In this document: one piece after another, positions 13,701 through 25,215 of the stretch
How positions within the stretch are numbered: position 1 is the first letter of the stretch
Layout: every line of letters begins with the position of its first letter
Origin: Perca fluviatilis
Taxonomy: Eukaryota > Chordata > Actinopteri > Perciformes > Percidae
Assembly (NCBI RefSeq): GCF_010015445.1
Contig: NC_053126.1
Coordinates: 17,376,169 to 17,440,168, forward strand
Reading direction: 5' to 3'
DNA: 64,000 bases
Position numbers and translations under genes: made by a program
The notes under the pieces: model-generated
What the model saw: the letters and a program-made list of their open reading frames with translations, nothing else
Databases searched by the model: none
What the model was told of the DNA's origin: nothing

Positions 13701-13935
13701 TAAAGTCACTATACTATGTGAAAGAAAGGACATTTCAATTGTCAGTATAATGAAGACATAAGGTTAAAACTCCTGTGGTTGAAAGCTTTAAAAGGTACAT
13801 CAGGAAAAAAAAGAGAACATGTCAGGCACAGTGAAAAGCAAATTAATAAGAATAGGGTTTTAGAACAGTTTAACCATTGGCTGATCTGATGCTTTGGGGA
13901 GGGCTTTCTATTACACAGTCTCAGGGCTGCTGCAG
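10701..13935. other. Intergenic, nothing recognised
   Basis: AT-rich sequence with only short ORFs. Searching by eye for inverted termini gave nothing convincing. Confidence 0.4.
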
Positions 13936-14096
13936 TCAACCCTTGTAATGTGTTAGAAAGCTGCACACATGTTATGTGTTAGCGGGTCAAATTTGACCCG
14001 TGATTTAACTCAGCCCCAAAAATATTCATAAAACAATGATTATCATCCAATTTTGTTTTTCACCCCATAGTTAACTTATTATGTATTCATTTACAG

Positions 14097-14666
14097 AGGT
14101 GGGTAGTAACGAGTTACATTTACTCCTTTACATTTACTTGAGTAAGTAAATTATACTTCCAGGAGTAGTTTTAAATCACTATACTTTTTACTTTTACTTG
14201 AGTAGATTTGTGAAGAAGAAACTGTACTCTTACTCCGCTACATTAGGTTACAATGAGCTCGTTACTTTTCTTTTTACCTCTTTGGTATTCTACGCGTCAT
14301 TGTTTTTATCCCCCCCGTAGATGTAGATGCGTAGGCTAGCCTACATCACAACGCTTATCAATATCACTTCCCCATCAGTCAGGCACAACATCTGACCATA
14401 ATTACACTTGTGCTTTCCATAAACTGCCGTTGATTTAGCCTATTATTTCAGTTGCAACCCTGGCAGTGGAAGCGATTGTGAGAGCAATTAAAAAATATAA
14501 AAAACTTAATTCAAACCGCTGTGCGCATTGGCGACACACGGCTCAAGAAGCCGACAAATAGCCAATATGTAATTCCCTCCCATTAAAATCTATATATTTC
14601 ATAAATATACCCATCAGGGAATGTTAACGGGGTTGTCGGTCTCTAAATGTTTTTTGTATGAGCGCA

Positions 14667-14714
<48 letters not shown>

Positions 14715-15417
14715 CGCACCGAGCTCCGCCTGATCTTCTAAGAACGGTGACGCCGTTATCAATTGAGTATTGATTGGTCAGTAGGCGGTGCTTTTACACC
14801 GGTTGATCTCTGATCTCCAACATAACCTGCTCCCGACCAGGTTAGGCGTATAGCATTAGTTACCACGGCGATTGAACCCGGTAACAAGTGATCCACCTTC
14901 GTGATACAGAAAACCAAATCTTGCTTCGTAGTACAGGCCTCTGGCCTCATAATGAAAACATGTTTACCATAGTAAAAGTGCCAAACAGCAGCTACATTAC
15001 CTTGTTCTAGTTCTGCATGTAGAGCCTGGTAAAAAAAAAAGTAAAAAGGTTTGGAAATTTGTGTTACTTGTGCTTATTTATTTTTTAAGTATTTGAATTT
15101 ACCTGGATTATTTTAATTTAAGCTATTTTGTAATTAATTAATTAAAATTTATTTTATTGATTGGATGAACTAGGCTATAATTTGCCTAAAGATGATTATT
15201 TTGTATTTTTGTCCGTCTGATTGAATGTTTGTGTTAAAAAAATAAATCAGACGTTACTCAACAGTTACTCAGTACTTGAGTAGTTTTTTCACCAAGTACA
15301 TTTTTACTCTTACTCAAGTAATTATTTGGATGACTACTTTTTACTTTTACTTGAGTCATATTATTCTGAAGTAACAGTACTTTTACTTGAGTACAATTTT
15401 TGGCTATCTACCCACCT
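14097..15417. mobile_element. Non-autonomous hAT-like element (1.3 kb) inside the piggyBac element
   Basis: The ends are perfect inverted 10-mers, AGGTGGGTAG at 14097 and CTACCCACCT to 15417. The flanking duplication is ATTTACAG at 14089-14096 and ATTTACAT at 15418-15425, seven of eight bases identical. The subterminal regions are rich in TTACTTGAGTA motifs. No transposase ORF is present. A CT microsatellite sits in its middle. Confidence 0.75.
14672..14712. repeat. (CT)n microsatellite
   Basis: About 20 uninterrupted CT units inside the hAT-like element. Confidence 0.95.
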
Positions 15418-15786
15418 ATTTACATGTAAACACTCTTTTAAATGTTATTTTTTTGGCCCCATTGGCCTTTGATCTTAAAATATACCACCCGTTTTTAACC
15501 TACATTTTTTTTAAATTTACTCACAATATTTCCAATAATGAAGACAATGGGTAAATATGTTATCTCACTTATTAGAACACACCTCCAAGCATTTTTTCAT
15601 GTGGGCTTTTTCAACTTAATATTATTAACTGTACTGACATCTGTGGTGTTACGGGTCAAAATTGACCCGTATAGATTTAGGTTAGGAGAAGGTAAGTATT
15701 TGAACAAGAATACACATCTAATGAAGAGGAGGGTCCAAATGACCCAGATCCTTAAAAAGAGTTCTTTAAATTAATAACTGACATTT

Positions 15787-16340
15787 AATGGTCGTCAATC
15801 CCTTATCACACCCAAGGCAGAGCACCAACTGAGAACATCAACCCAACATGAAAGGGTGTTTGCTGGATGTGGATCAACAAAACACACCTGGATGCTAACA
15901 TGGGGCGGTTGCTTCTTGCTGAGGTGTACAGATCCTGGAATGAGGTTACAGCTTATGGGATGCTTAGTCATGTCAGAGTATATTGCATGCTACCATGTCA
16001 CTTCAGACTTTTATGTGTCATCCTCTGTGTCAAGAGTTATCTGCTTTCACATTCGGGAGACTAGAGTTGCTCACCGTGTGAATGACAAACTTGCTCCTAT
16101 TAGGGATATTTGGGACAAATGGGTGGATCATTTGCCATTCATGTATCCTCATTCGAGGATCTGTAAAACTCAGCAAGAAGCAACAGCCCCATGTAAGCAT
16201 CCAGGTGTATTTTGTTGATCTCCATCTAACAAACACCCTTCCATGTTTGTTGTTGGATCTTCTCAACAGATGGCAGTATGAACAACTCAAATGCTCAGTT
16301 GGTGCTCCGCCTTGGGTGTTATGAGGGATCAATGACCATT
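15787..16340. pseudogene. piggyBac transposase remnant arranged as an inverted repeat
   Basis: The + strand at 15850-15950 reads as NKTHLDA followed by LLLAEVYRSWNE, which matches the conserved N-terminal part of piggyBac (PGBD4-type) transposases. The minus strand of 16142-16240 encodes the same segment again, so arms 15787-15950 and 16142-16340 are inverted copies. Between them, 16062-16150 reads ETRVAHRVNDKLAPIRDIWD, the segment just before the first catalytic Asp motif in this family. No single frame is open across the whole, and the DDD catalytic core is absent. The copy is inactive. Confidence 0.65.
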
Positions 16341-16504
16341 TTGATTTGTATATCGTTCATGCCACTCCCCTAAAGAAAAAAAAGTGCTTCTGTGTGAGTT
16401 TTAAAGGTGTGTGTGGTGGGGGTGTGTTAACATTCAAGTTCATTTTGAGTCAAAATGTATTGATGTCCTGCGAGAAAGCCTGTGTTCCCAGGATTTTGGG
16501 GTAG

Positions 16505-16605
16505 GTTGCGTGTAGCCGATGTGTGTGTATGTGTGGGTGGGGTGGGGCTGGGGGGTATGTGTGTAGGGGTGTGTGGGTGTGTGTGTGGTGTGGTTGGGGA
16601 CCTTT
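16505..16605. repeat. TG/GT-rich degenerate simple repeat
   Basis: Imperfect GTGTG and GGGTG runs near the right end of the inner piggyBac unit. Confidence 0.7.
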
Positions 16606-17723
16606 GAGCTAAATTTCATCTACAAAGCAGCCCACAACTGCCAATAATCTCTGCCGGGTCATATTTGACCCATAACACCACATATGTTAATTTTCTTTTA
16701 GAGACATTTCAAATTTACTAAAATTTTCATAACAACTTTTGTTGTGTTAGAATAGCCATGTCTGAGGATATCATGAGGCCTTGTTCCAATAAAAAAAGTA
16801 AATGGTAGTTTTTACACTTCTGAACTTGAAAACGGGTCAAACTTGATCCTAACACAATATAATGGTTAAAGCCCTTATATTATATCAGTCTTAACCAGTA
16901 TTTTGAAAGAAAACAGAGCACAGAGATTTGCACTTTCAACTCTAATCAAGATGTAGTTTTCAGATATTTTAACTATGTGTCTTTCATTCTCAGTAACACT
17001 GCAATACATTGAGGAATGGCTGTGAAAAGAAGGAGGGGGTGTTGAGGAAGAAGAGATTCAGGTTGGGTATGAAGGTACCCAAGGGGAGATTTGAATCTGA
17101 ATTCTTTCTGATGCCTGCAATAAACACTGACCCTCTTGTTTATCTGACATCTGATGCAATATGTGAAACTAAATCCCAGCCCAGCAGAGCAGAACAATTG
17201 TGGAAACCCGCTCTGCATGTCAGTTATTGGCAAATCAGGTGGAGAATCAGAGACAGCTGCCTCCACTATTCTTTCTTTGCATGAAAATGTGCAGTGCTCC
17301 TCTGGGCCGCCATCCTTCAGAAAGCACTGTCATGCCGACTTTTAAACAGATTCAGTCAGGAGATATGTAATTTTGTTGCCAGAGATTTTTCCATTGATCT
17401 ATGTAAACAGACATTAAACTGTGGATTATGAGTATATTATTATTACTTATTTATTATGCTTGTTTTTTGTTTACAAACACTTTATCTGAAAAAGTAAAGT
17501 AAATGGGACAACTAACCATGGCTGCACAGACAACATTTGAGGCACATTTTTCTGCGTCCATCTCACACATCTGACGAAACAGGTATACTCCTATTTTAAA
17601 GGGACACTTCACAGATTTAGCATTAAGCTTTGTATCAGTAGAAACCCGGTAGTATTTTTGAATGACTGTACTTCCCTCCCTCATGTCCCCCTGAGAGGGG
17701 AGATCTCTGTATTGTGGTTCTGG

Positions 17724-17778
17724 AAAAAAGCCTCAGATGACGCAAAATGACGATTTTTGCGTCATCTGAGGCTTTTTT
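17724..17778. repeat. Perfect 24-bp hairpin, 7-base loop
   Basis: Arms 17724-17747 and 17755-17778 are exact reverse complements (AAAAAAGCCTCAGATGACGC and onward), with loop TGACGAT. The CGTCA/TGACG half-sites within it resemble CRE motifs. It sits near the left end of the TTAA element. Confidence 0.9.
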
Positions 17779-18144
17779 GCCCAGAGGCAAAAGACTACAG
17801 CCAGTATAGCCCATAGGGGGTTGGACTGTCGGCTTTACCCGGAGATTGCCGAGGAAAAAACGAGTGTCAGCCATCTTGAATCCTCGCTTAGCTTCTCAGC
17901 AGGAGCAGAAACTGTTCATTCCGAAGGAAATTTTAGAACAACAATTATGTGCATTCAAACTACTGCACACGTGTACCACCGGGATACATTGGTACAGATC
18001 GGAGAATATGCAGGACACTTTATTACAGACGCAATACTCGACACACTACGCGAGCTTCACCTGCATGGAGACCAGCGGTGGTGCTCGATGGCTCTGGCCG
18101 GTAAAGAGACCTCATCAGCGGGGAGCGTTGAACGAGTGTGCCGG

Positions 18145-18270
18145 TGGAAAGCTAATGCTAGCTGGCCACCTGTTCCACCAATCCTGCTTCCAAGTGTCCG
18201 CTCATTAAACAAACTGGACTACATCCAACTTCAACGAAACTCCCAACGTGAGTTCAGAGACTGCTGTGTT
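18145..18270 (+). pseudogene. Fragment of LINE ORF2, N-terminus of endonuclease domain
   Basis: Within a longer open frame, the segment WPPVPPILLPSVRSLNKLDY followed by QREFRDCCVF fits the start of the apurinic endonuclease domain of fish CR1/L2/Rex-type LINEs (typically ILLANVRSLxNKLDEL, then QREFRDCC, then FTETWL). The expected FTETWL follows only as a diverged FVVGN. One residue of the NNKLD stretch is missing, suggesting a small deletion. It is not a host gene. Confidence 0.55.
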
Positions 18271-19199
18271 TTTGTTGTTGGAAATATTGCTGTTGACAAT
18301 CCAGCCTGCTGCTCTGTCACCGGGTAAGCTAGTGGAGGTGGGCTGTGTTACCACGGACTGCCTGTTGCAGAAATGGGGTGATTTGTATCCAACTAACTGC
18401 TAACTGCTGGTGGAGTTTGTGACTGTAAAATGCCGACCATTCTACATCCCACGCAAATTTACAGCTGTGTTTATACTCAATGTTTATACCGCAGCCCACC
18501 AAGAGCTAATGCTAGTAGCTATGTGTTAGCCTTCTTTTGCGGGTTTGATTGAATTCTAATGTAGGTCTGTTATTTTCTTGATAATAGACCGCTGCGCGAT
18601 AACACACCGTTGCCATGCATAGCAGAGCGTTGCCATGGACACAGTTCTGTTCACTCTGGAGCTATCAATCAATCCGCTGAAAGAAGTCCGGATAATGTAT
18701 CAGCTGTGGCAAAAAGTATATATTTTAAATGTGTAACGGCACTTGAAACGTTTTTTCGGTTATATGGTTGAAATGACAATAAAAACACTTGTTGAGTTGA
18801 CGCCTCACTGTCTGTCTGTAAAGGGTAGGCGTGGCTTGGGAGTAGACGCTAAAGCAGCAAAGCAAGTGCATTCTGGGATTTGGTGTCTTTCATACACATG
18901 AGCCAAAAACACATTTTCTGGCTTTTCTTGGCCTAGAAGCCACCAATTTCTAAAAAAAATTCACATTTCTACTACATAAGTGACCCAATTTAAATATATA
19001 TTCATCTTTCCAATGGTGAAATATTCCTTTAATCATTGCGAATATCTACACAAGCCACGCAACGGCTCGCCCTTTACACATGTACGGTATATCAATCCAA
19101 AGCACATTTTTACTCTCCAAGTCTATTTTCTTTAAATTTTACCTGCATAATTGCAGTGATTATTATTGGGTTCTATGTGCTGGAAAAACATGTGTGACC

Positions 19200-19730
19200 T
19201 ACACTCCATATTGTGTTTCAAGGTGTCCTGTGTAGACACAGACAGAGGACTGAGGCCGTTGCTGCTAACATGCTGATAGCAAGTATAAAGTTCACCATGT
19301 TCATCTTATTTAAGCGTGTTAGCATGCTAAGATTTGCTAATTACTGTAGCACTTAACACAAAATACAGCTGAGGATGGAAATGGCATTAGTTTTGCTGCT
19401 TTTCACGGGATGACCAAAGTAATTACAACTCATCCTGTAGGGAACATAAATTAAATTTTTTGTAATTCCATCCAATAGTTGGATCCAGTAGTTGGATGGA
19501 CTGCCAAATGTCAACCTTATGGTGGCGCTAGAGAAGAAGTAACTCACCAAAGTCCTTTTGATGCCAATCCATCAAATAGATGTAGAGAAGTAAAAACGTT
19601 GACCTTCTGGTGGCGCTAAGGGGATCACCATAGTGATGAGGAGTAATCCTCTGGGCACCATGAATATTTGCAGTGAATTTAACTGAAATGGTGGATCAAC
19701 TAACAGATGGAGAAACCAGCAGACTGAGAC
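19200..19730 (+). repeat. Interspersed repeat copy 2 (GTTAGCATGCTAA / GGTGGCGCTA family)
   Basis: The order of motifs is GCTAACATGCTGAT, GCGTGTTAGCATGCTAA, ACAGCTGAGGATG, then two subunits each with TGGTGGCGCTA (near 19520 and 19609), CACCAAAGT or similar, and GGCACCATGAATATTTG. This is the fuller copy of the family also seen at 10400-10700. Confidence 0.65.
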
Positions 19731-21229
19731 CTAGAGCAAGCTCAAACTACCAAACTACTTAGAGCATTTTAGCTTGTTGCATTAGAGGTGCCAGCAAAAC
19801 ATGCACACTATGTAAAATCACCTTTTTATATATATGTGTATTCTAACCTGCTGGGTGCTAAACTGTGACAGTAGTTTGCTAGGTGGTTAAGAAAATGATG
19901 TTTAGGTTAAGAGTCCTAATACCAAAGCCATTTTAGGAAATTCATAGTAATGCCCTATGCTAATATAGAAGCTATTATAAAAGCATTTGATTGGAAGCCG
20001 CTTGATTTTGATTGATCAAACTGCACCTGTTCCCAGCAGAAAGCATATTACCATTGTACTTTACAAACTTTCTGTGTGCTGAATACTGGGCTACAATGTA
20101 AATTGTGTGGAGTGAGCAGAATGCACAGTGTCCATCTAAGTTACCATAAAAAAGAAAAGAGAAAGGAAATAAATAAATAATAATACAAGGAATATAAGTT
20201 GAAATTGGTTGAGAGAAACAACAGTATAATTTTATTATTTAACAATGATTGTGCACACAGTAATTTAATCCAAGCTGAATGCATGTTTTATACTGTTAGA
20301 AGTTACATTATGAGCAATGCTTTAAGCTTCTATAAAACTACGGCTTGTCTGCTCTGCCTGGGGCTGGCAGCAGTAATACCAACCATTATGAACAAGCCAA
20401 GCAGACCTCACTATATAAAGAAATTTAATCTTTCAAAAAAATCTTATTTGCACATTATTAATATTGCAAGGGTTATTGGCCAAGTTGCCTGGCCATACCT
20501 ACAAATCATCACTATGTGAAGAAAAAAAAAAGAGATTTACATATGCATGACCAGCAGAATGCAGATGCATTTCTCTGCCAGCACTATTAGGGGTGTTCTC
20601 CATTCACTGCACATGGTTTGTGAACAGTATGGCATTCCAATTTGGTAATTTAAGAGGTATGGTGCACACTATATGTAGCTCATGCCCCCGAGTCAGAGTC
20701 TACATGTCTCATCTACTGAAGGAGTTCAGGGTGAATGATTTGTTTGTGAAACACATCATGAAGCCAACTTGAGGTGAAATTGGTAACGTCTGACACTGAC
20801 TCATGTCTTTCAATTCAAAAGAAATGCTAGGAATATATGCTGTCATTCCAAATTGCAGGAACGTCAACCTAAAAATGAAGTGAGGGTCAGTTTAGTAAAG
20901 AATCACATGGAGTCGTCCAGCAGCCTAAACGACTCTGTGGCCTGTTGCAAGTCTGCAGATGGTGTGCAGTAAGAAAGAGTCAGCTAAAAGCAGTGACACA
21001 GCCATACTGTTGGGGAGGTGTGAAAGGAGGAAAAGGAGATTTGTTCACCAAATCTACCTATTTATCCGGCTTTTGAAATTCTCATTAACTCCACAGAAAG
21101 ATTGTTGTTTTATTAGAAACGTATATCAGGTTACATTTTTACATTGTTTTATTTTTCCCAGAGTGTGAAGCCAACATCTACCTACCTACCTAACAATGTG
21201 GACAGATTCCACATGGCACTCACCCATGC
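19731..21229. other. Intergenic, nothing recognised
   Basis: No repeat ends or coding domains. The 106-codon ORF at 20199-20519 has no recognisable feature apart from a hydrophobic stretch. Confidence 0.4.
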
Positions 21230-21297
21230 ACCCACACAGGCACGCACAGACACACACAGACACACACACACACACACACAAACACTCACCCATGCAT

Positions 21298-21334
<37 letters not shown>

Positions 21335-21406
21335 CTCACCCATGCATCCACCCACAAACACACACACACACACACACACACAAACACTCACCCATGCATC
21401 CACCCA

Positions 21407-21492
<86 letters not shown>
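21230..21492. repeat. (CA)n microsatellite with interspersed minisatellite unit
   Basis: CA runs are interrupted three times by AAACACTCACCCATGCATCC plus ACCCA, giving a higher-order unit of about 50 bp. A more diverged version starts at about 21220. The last CA run, from about 21411 to 21492, is pure. Confidence 0.95.
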
Positions 21493-21494
<2 letters not shown>

Positions 21495-22610
21495 GCTGCC
21501 AGATCAGATGCAATGGCTTTGTATCATATAGAGCACATTCATGTAATTACACATATCTTAGTTACTAAATATGCAAAGCCTTCATATTGGAAGATTTCTC
21601 AAAACTGGAAGAAGACATTTTGATAAAAAGCCAATAGAAAAAAAAAATCCATGGCCTCTTGTTCCCTTTTATAAAGTCTCTATTCATTTTTATGGATCAT
21701 TCAGATATTTTAAAAGTACAAGCTGCAAAATGTTACGTTTTATAAGTATTCATGCTGTGCCAAGTTTCTGATGTGCTCTGCTACGTATTTGTTTATGTCT
21801 TGGAGACAGAATATGTGATTTATAGTTAGACTGGTGGGGGTGGCAGCAAGGGAAGCTGTTATGTTCTTCCTTTGCTGCTTGTCGTGCGCCGCTGCTGTTC
21901 TCTCCAGCTTGCTGTATGTTCACCCCGATATGCACCCTCAGGCAGTATGCCTTTCATTATTTCTTTTGAAACTTTCATCTGAAGTCTCAGAGGGATTAGC
22001 CCTCTTGATTCCTGACACAGTCAATGAAAAACAAGCCTCATATACAGGGAGGCTTACAGCCAGGAAAGCCGTGTTCAGCCTCCCCTCTCCTCTCAGTGTG
22101 AAACTTGGTACACAACAAGTGGAGGTTCCTCTCATTTTTGGTCATTTTGAAATTTGCGTTGGATTTTGTATGCAAGTATTGTTTTGCATGCAGAAAATAA
22201 TAATCTATATTTTTGATGACATCTAGCTGTTGTGCTATAAAGGTTGAAGTGTCTTTGAATAAAAGCATCTAGCTAAATAAATAATGCATGTAATGCAATT
22301 TAACCCTTCAAGCAATATAAACCCAACTCTGCAGCACTATAGAGGCTGTAGCTGCTTTTATGTGTTGGTGTCCCAAGCTGCACAAAGATAGTATGGTTTA
22401 GTCTCCACACTCTCTTTACCTCCCCCCGCCCCCCCCAAAAAAATAAAGCAATGGGCATCTATTTCCAGCAAGCAAGATAAAATCATAGCTAAAGGGCCAT
22501 TCACACCGCAGTGTGGTCATTCGCCACCTCCAGTTATTTCAATGAGGGTAAGGCTTAATATTACATAACAAATGTATTAAAATTTAATTTATCAAATGAC
22601 AATGTAAAAA
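21493..22610. other. Intergenic, nothing recognised
   Basis: The 130-codon open frame at 21834-22226 begins at GTG, not ATG, and has no domain. A C-rich run followed by A7 is at 22423-22443. Confidence 0.4.
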
Positions 22611-22617
22611 CAATGTA

Positions 22618-22990
22618 TGACAATGTGAAAGGGGTCACTTTTAGTGATAAAGCTACATACAGTAGAGTTATCACTAAAATCTGCAGCTCCCCTCAGCTTT
22701 ACATAGCTTTATAGGGAGTTTCAGCTCAATGTTTAGCTGTCTGGCCCACAACTGTTTTAGTTCACTTTCACCACTCTCATAGCATCCTTTTCGGCTGCAG
22801 CTCTTTTCACTGAAAAAGCTCTTAAAAACCCACTTTACACGACCTGCTCTGCACCAATCAGCAGAAAGACCCAGTTAGCAACTAGCTGGTGAACAATGTG
22901 GAACATTTAGCAGCTAAAGAGACAGATATTTCACTCAGGAGTTGGTGGAGACCAAAAAACAGAGCTAAAAGAGAGTAAATATCAGACATT
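22618..22990 (+). repeat. Interspersed repeat, copy A of a family also present inverted at 36179-36515
   Basis: It starts CAATGTGAAAGGGGTCACTT and continues through AGTTAGCAACTAGCTGGTGAAC to CAGGAGTTGGTGGAGACCAA and GAGCTAAAAGAGAGT. The same ordered blocks occur in reverse complement at 36179-36515. The family has no coding capacity that I can see, and its class is unknown. Confidence 0.75.
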
Positions 22991-24366
22991 TATCAACTGC
23001 TTGCTGTTATCTGTTAGCATTTGATTAGAACATTGAAATGCCGATGCTGATGCAGTCTGAATGGTCTATCAGGTAATAAAGTGCTCATAATGTTTTTGCT
23101 TTGCAATCATCAGATTAGTAGATATATTAACACTCTACAAAGAGTGCTACGGTGTGATTAATTAGGTAACACTGATTAGGTAACACTCACATGAAACACA
23201 TTTCAAACTCTGTGTCTTTTTTAAAGTGGCAGCGCATGATTATCAACAGAATCAATGTTAGCCAAACTGTGCTTGGATGGTGAAATGTTGCAATCTTGAC
23301 TCCTTACGCTGTAAAAACGGTGACTTATCAAACAGTGTATCCGAGTCCCTTTAGGCTTTACATGCTGTGTAATGACGCACTCCCCCCTCGTTCTCCTTTG
23401 AGCTTACTTTTGTCAGCAGTTTCAGTAGTTTGCACTTTGCTAATCAGCAGGTGGAGCTAATCTATCTAGTTTGCCCTTCAGTTATGGTTTACTGTCCGGG
23501 GAACTGGACACAAGTGTCTCCAATAATCCCTTAATTAGGCAATGATGGACTATTCATTTAGTATGCAAAGCTGCAAATCTCCCCATCCACTGAGCGGAGC
23601 CCTCTGCAGTCATACGGAGGCCAGCGCTAATGATCTCAGCAAGTGGCAGCAATCCATTGGAGCACTGCAGCAAGTGCACATTAATCTTGCGGGTGATCCA
23701 GTTGATGAATGACCCTTGCCCAGAAGCCCTGGCAGATCCCACCTTAATTATGCTGAGGGAGCCACACCTGGGAGGCACCGGGGGACGTCTTGCTAACTCA
23801 GGAACAACGACCCAGGAGATGGCCTGCAGTCCACTGGCAGTTTGCTCCAGTCTCAGCGCCACTGTGGAACGCCTTGGGAAAAGTGAGCCTTTACAGCAAC
23901 TCCGTGGAGGAAATTATAGCTGGGCTTGACTTCCGAAGCACAAGTTATGGAAAGGGCAAATGGATATCATCAATTCAAGACATTTTCCACTAATAGGTCA
24001 TTAGAGGAAAGGGATTTTTAGGACAGCTCCAAAAGAAAGTAATTCAAGATGCTGTTTTTTTCTGTGATGATGCTTCAAACAGAACAATTTCAGCACTGTT
24101 CTAATTGTACCCCATTACTTGGCTGTGCTCTGACATGTGTAAAGAAAAAAAATCACAGCAGGCAAAGTGTTGCATCATTATAACATTAACACCCTAAAGA
24201 TAGCACACTTGCACAATGGAAGGATGAGTAAAACAGAACATGGGGTCAAAATGCATGAGTAAACAATATGAGGAAAAAGAAAACACTAAATCCTCTGCAA
24301 ACTGTTTGATCAGACGTTACGAAGAGAAACACCATCCTCCAAAACAGTGACAAAAATGCATCATCT
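22991..24366. other. Intergenic, nothing recognised
   Basis: A GC-richer patch (23560-23930) has open frames on both strands of about 100 codons without domains. It could be a conserved non-coding element, but this cannot be judged without alignment. Confidence 0.35.
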
Positions 24367-24369
24367 TTT

Positions 24370-25212
24370 AAGGCTGGCTCACACTACAGGAGTTTCAAAA
24401 TCCTAACCGATTTTGAAATCTGGTTGCAGCACACACTTGAGGAGAATCTTTGCAGATTTTCTTCCCTCGAATCTTAAACATGCTCACACTACAAGATTTG
24501 AAAATAGTGGGGCATCACACACTACAAGATATTCTTAAGATTATCTTGCCAGATTTAGCACCTCACGTGACGCAAGCTCACGGGGAAGCGCATGTAAACA
24601 AAATGGATACTGTGTCACGGCATCTTTTGTTAGACCTGAATGTAGCAGATGATCATTGACCTAGATCTAATGTTTACATTTGCTAGCTAGTGCACTAGCA
24701 ACTTTGTACACTCACCCGGTAGGTCCAAATCTGAAGCGATCTCTCCCCAGCTCTTCTCTTTATCATTCCGATTATGATACTCTTTTGATGATACATTAAA
24801 CAGGCACTCGTGCTGTTGCCACATCTACACCATCCTTTCTTCCAACTCAGTTGTCCACCGGACCCGTACTACAGCTGCTTTCGCGGACATTTTCAAAAGT
24901 TTCCGTCACTTCCGTGTCCTTGCAGACCTGTCTCTCATTGGCTATTGTGGAAGTACAGACGTAATCATAGTCGTGTCACGCCCGATTATAGTCCTAGATA
25001 TCATACATGTTTGATATTATCGGGGCGGTCCCGATATGTCTACGAGCAGATCGGGAGGTGCAAGATTCGATCTGTGAACGCCTCACATTACCAGATAATC
25101 TGCGCCGAACATCTGAACCGATCGAGGTCCTCGACAAGATTTTTTCCCAGATTCTCGGGAGGGGTAAATTGGGCATAAATCGGCCTAAAACTCCTGTAGT
25201 GTGAGCCAGGCA
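24370..25212. mobile_element. Non-autonomous PIF/Harbinger-like element
   Basis: The inverted ends are long: GGCTGGCTCACACTACAGGA at 24371 and its near-perfect inverse ending about 25211. TTA flanks both sides (24367-24369 and 25213-25215), fitting the TWA target duplication of Harbinger elements. CACACTACAAGAT is repeated inside the left part (24484 and 24518). No transposase is present, so the plus-strand ORF at 24810-25178 has no supported function. Confidence 0.7.
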
Positions 25213-25215
25213 TTA

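Larger units (their letters stand above)
15625..16690. mobile_element. Inner piggyBac-like unit between two TTAA sites
   Basis: TTAA at 15625-15628 and 16687-16690 bracket a unit whose ends carry GTGGTGTTACGGGTCAAA (15643 on) and its inverse (to 16681). This second GGGTCA pair is concentric with the outer one. It is either an independent nested insertion or the subterminal repeats of the outer element. It encloses inverted piggyBac transposase fragments. Confidence 0.5.
13936..16869. mobile_element. Decayed piggyBac element with two later insertions
   Basis: The left part contains GTGTTAGCGGGTCAAATTTG near 13976, and the right end is its inverse ending in TTAA at 16866-16869. The left TTAA has mutated to TCAA (13936-13939) if the longer alignment is right. 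GGGTCA-type palindromic termini and TTAA targeting are typical of piggyBac-like elements. The middle holds a hAT-like insertion (14097-15417) and a second TTAA-bounded unit (15625-16690) with transposase fragments. Boundaries on the left are approximate. Confidence 0.6.
17600..19028. mobile_element. TTAA-specific non-autonomous element with captured LINE fragment
   Basis: It is flanked by TTAA at 17596-17599 and 19029-19032. The ends AAGGGACACTTCAC and, inverted, AAGGAATATTTCAC form short imperfect inverted repeats. Such ends and target fit Kolobok-like or other TTAA-specific elements. The interior has a perfect hairpin (17724-17778) and a 168-codon open frame (17821-18327), of which about 18145-18270 looks like LINE endonuclease. 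No transposase is recognised. Confidence 0.65.

Noticed and set aside
17821..18327. 168-codon ORF as a host gene
   Set aside because: It begins at TTG, lies wholly within a TTAA-flanked repeat, and its only recognisable part is a LINE endonuclease fragment.
21230..21492. Regularly spaced 25-bp units resembling a CRISPR array
   Set aside because: The spacers are CA repeats, the genome is vertebrate, and no cas genes are present. This is a minisatellite.
21144..21623. 159-codon ORF rich in Thr and His, and minus-strand Cys-Val ORFs
   Set aside because: They are translations of the CA/TG microsatellite, not genes.
21834..22226. 130-codon plus-strand ORF with a hydrophobic N-terminus like a signal peptide
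   Set aside because: It begins at GTG, shows no domain, and has a random-looking composition later. No splice or poly(A) context supports it.
24810..25178. 122-codon ORF in the Harbinger-like element
   Set aside because: Basic, low-information sequence inside a non-autonomous element, with no transposase motif.
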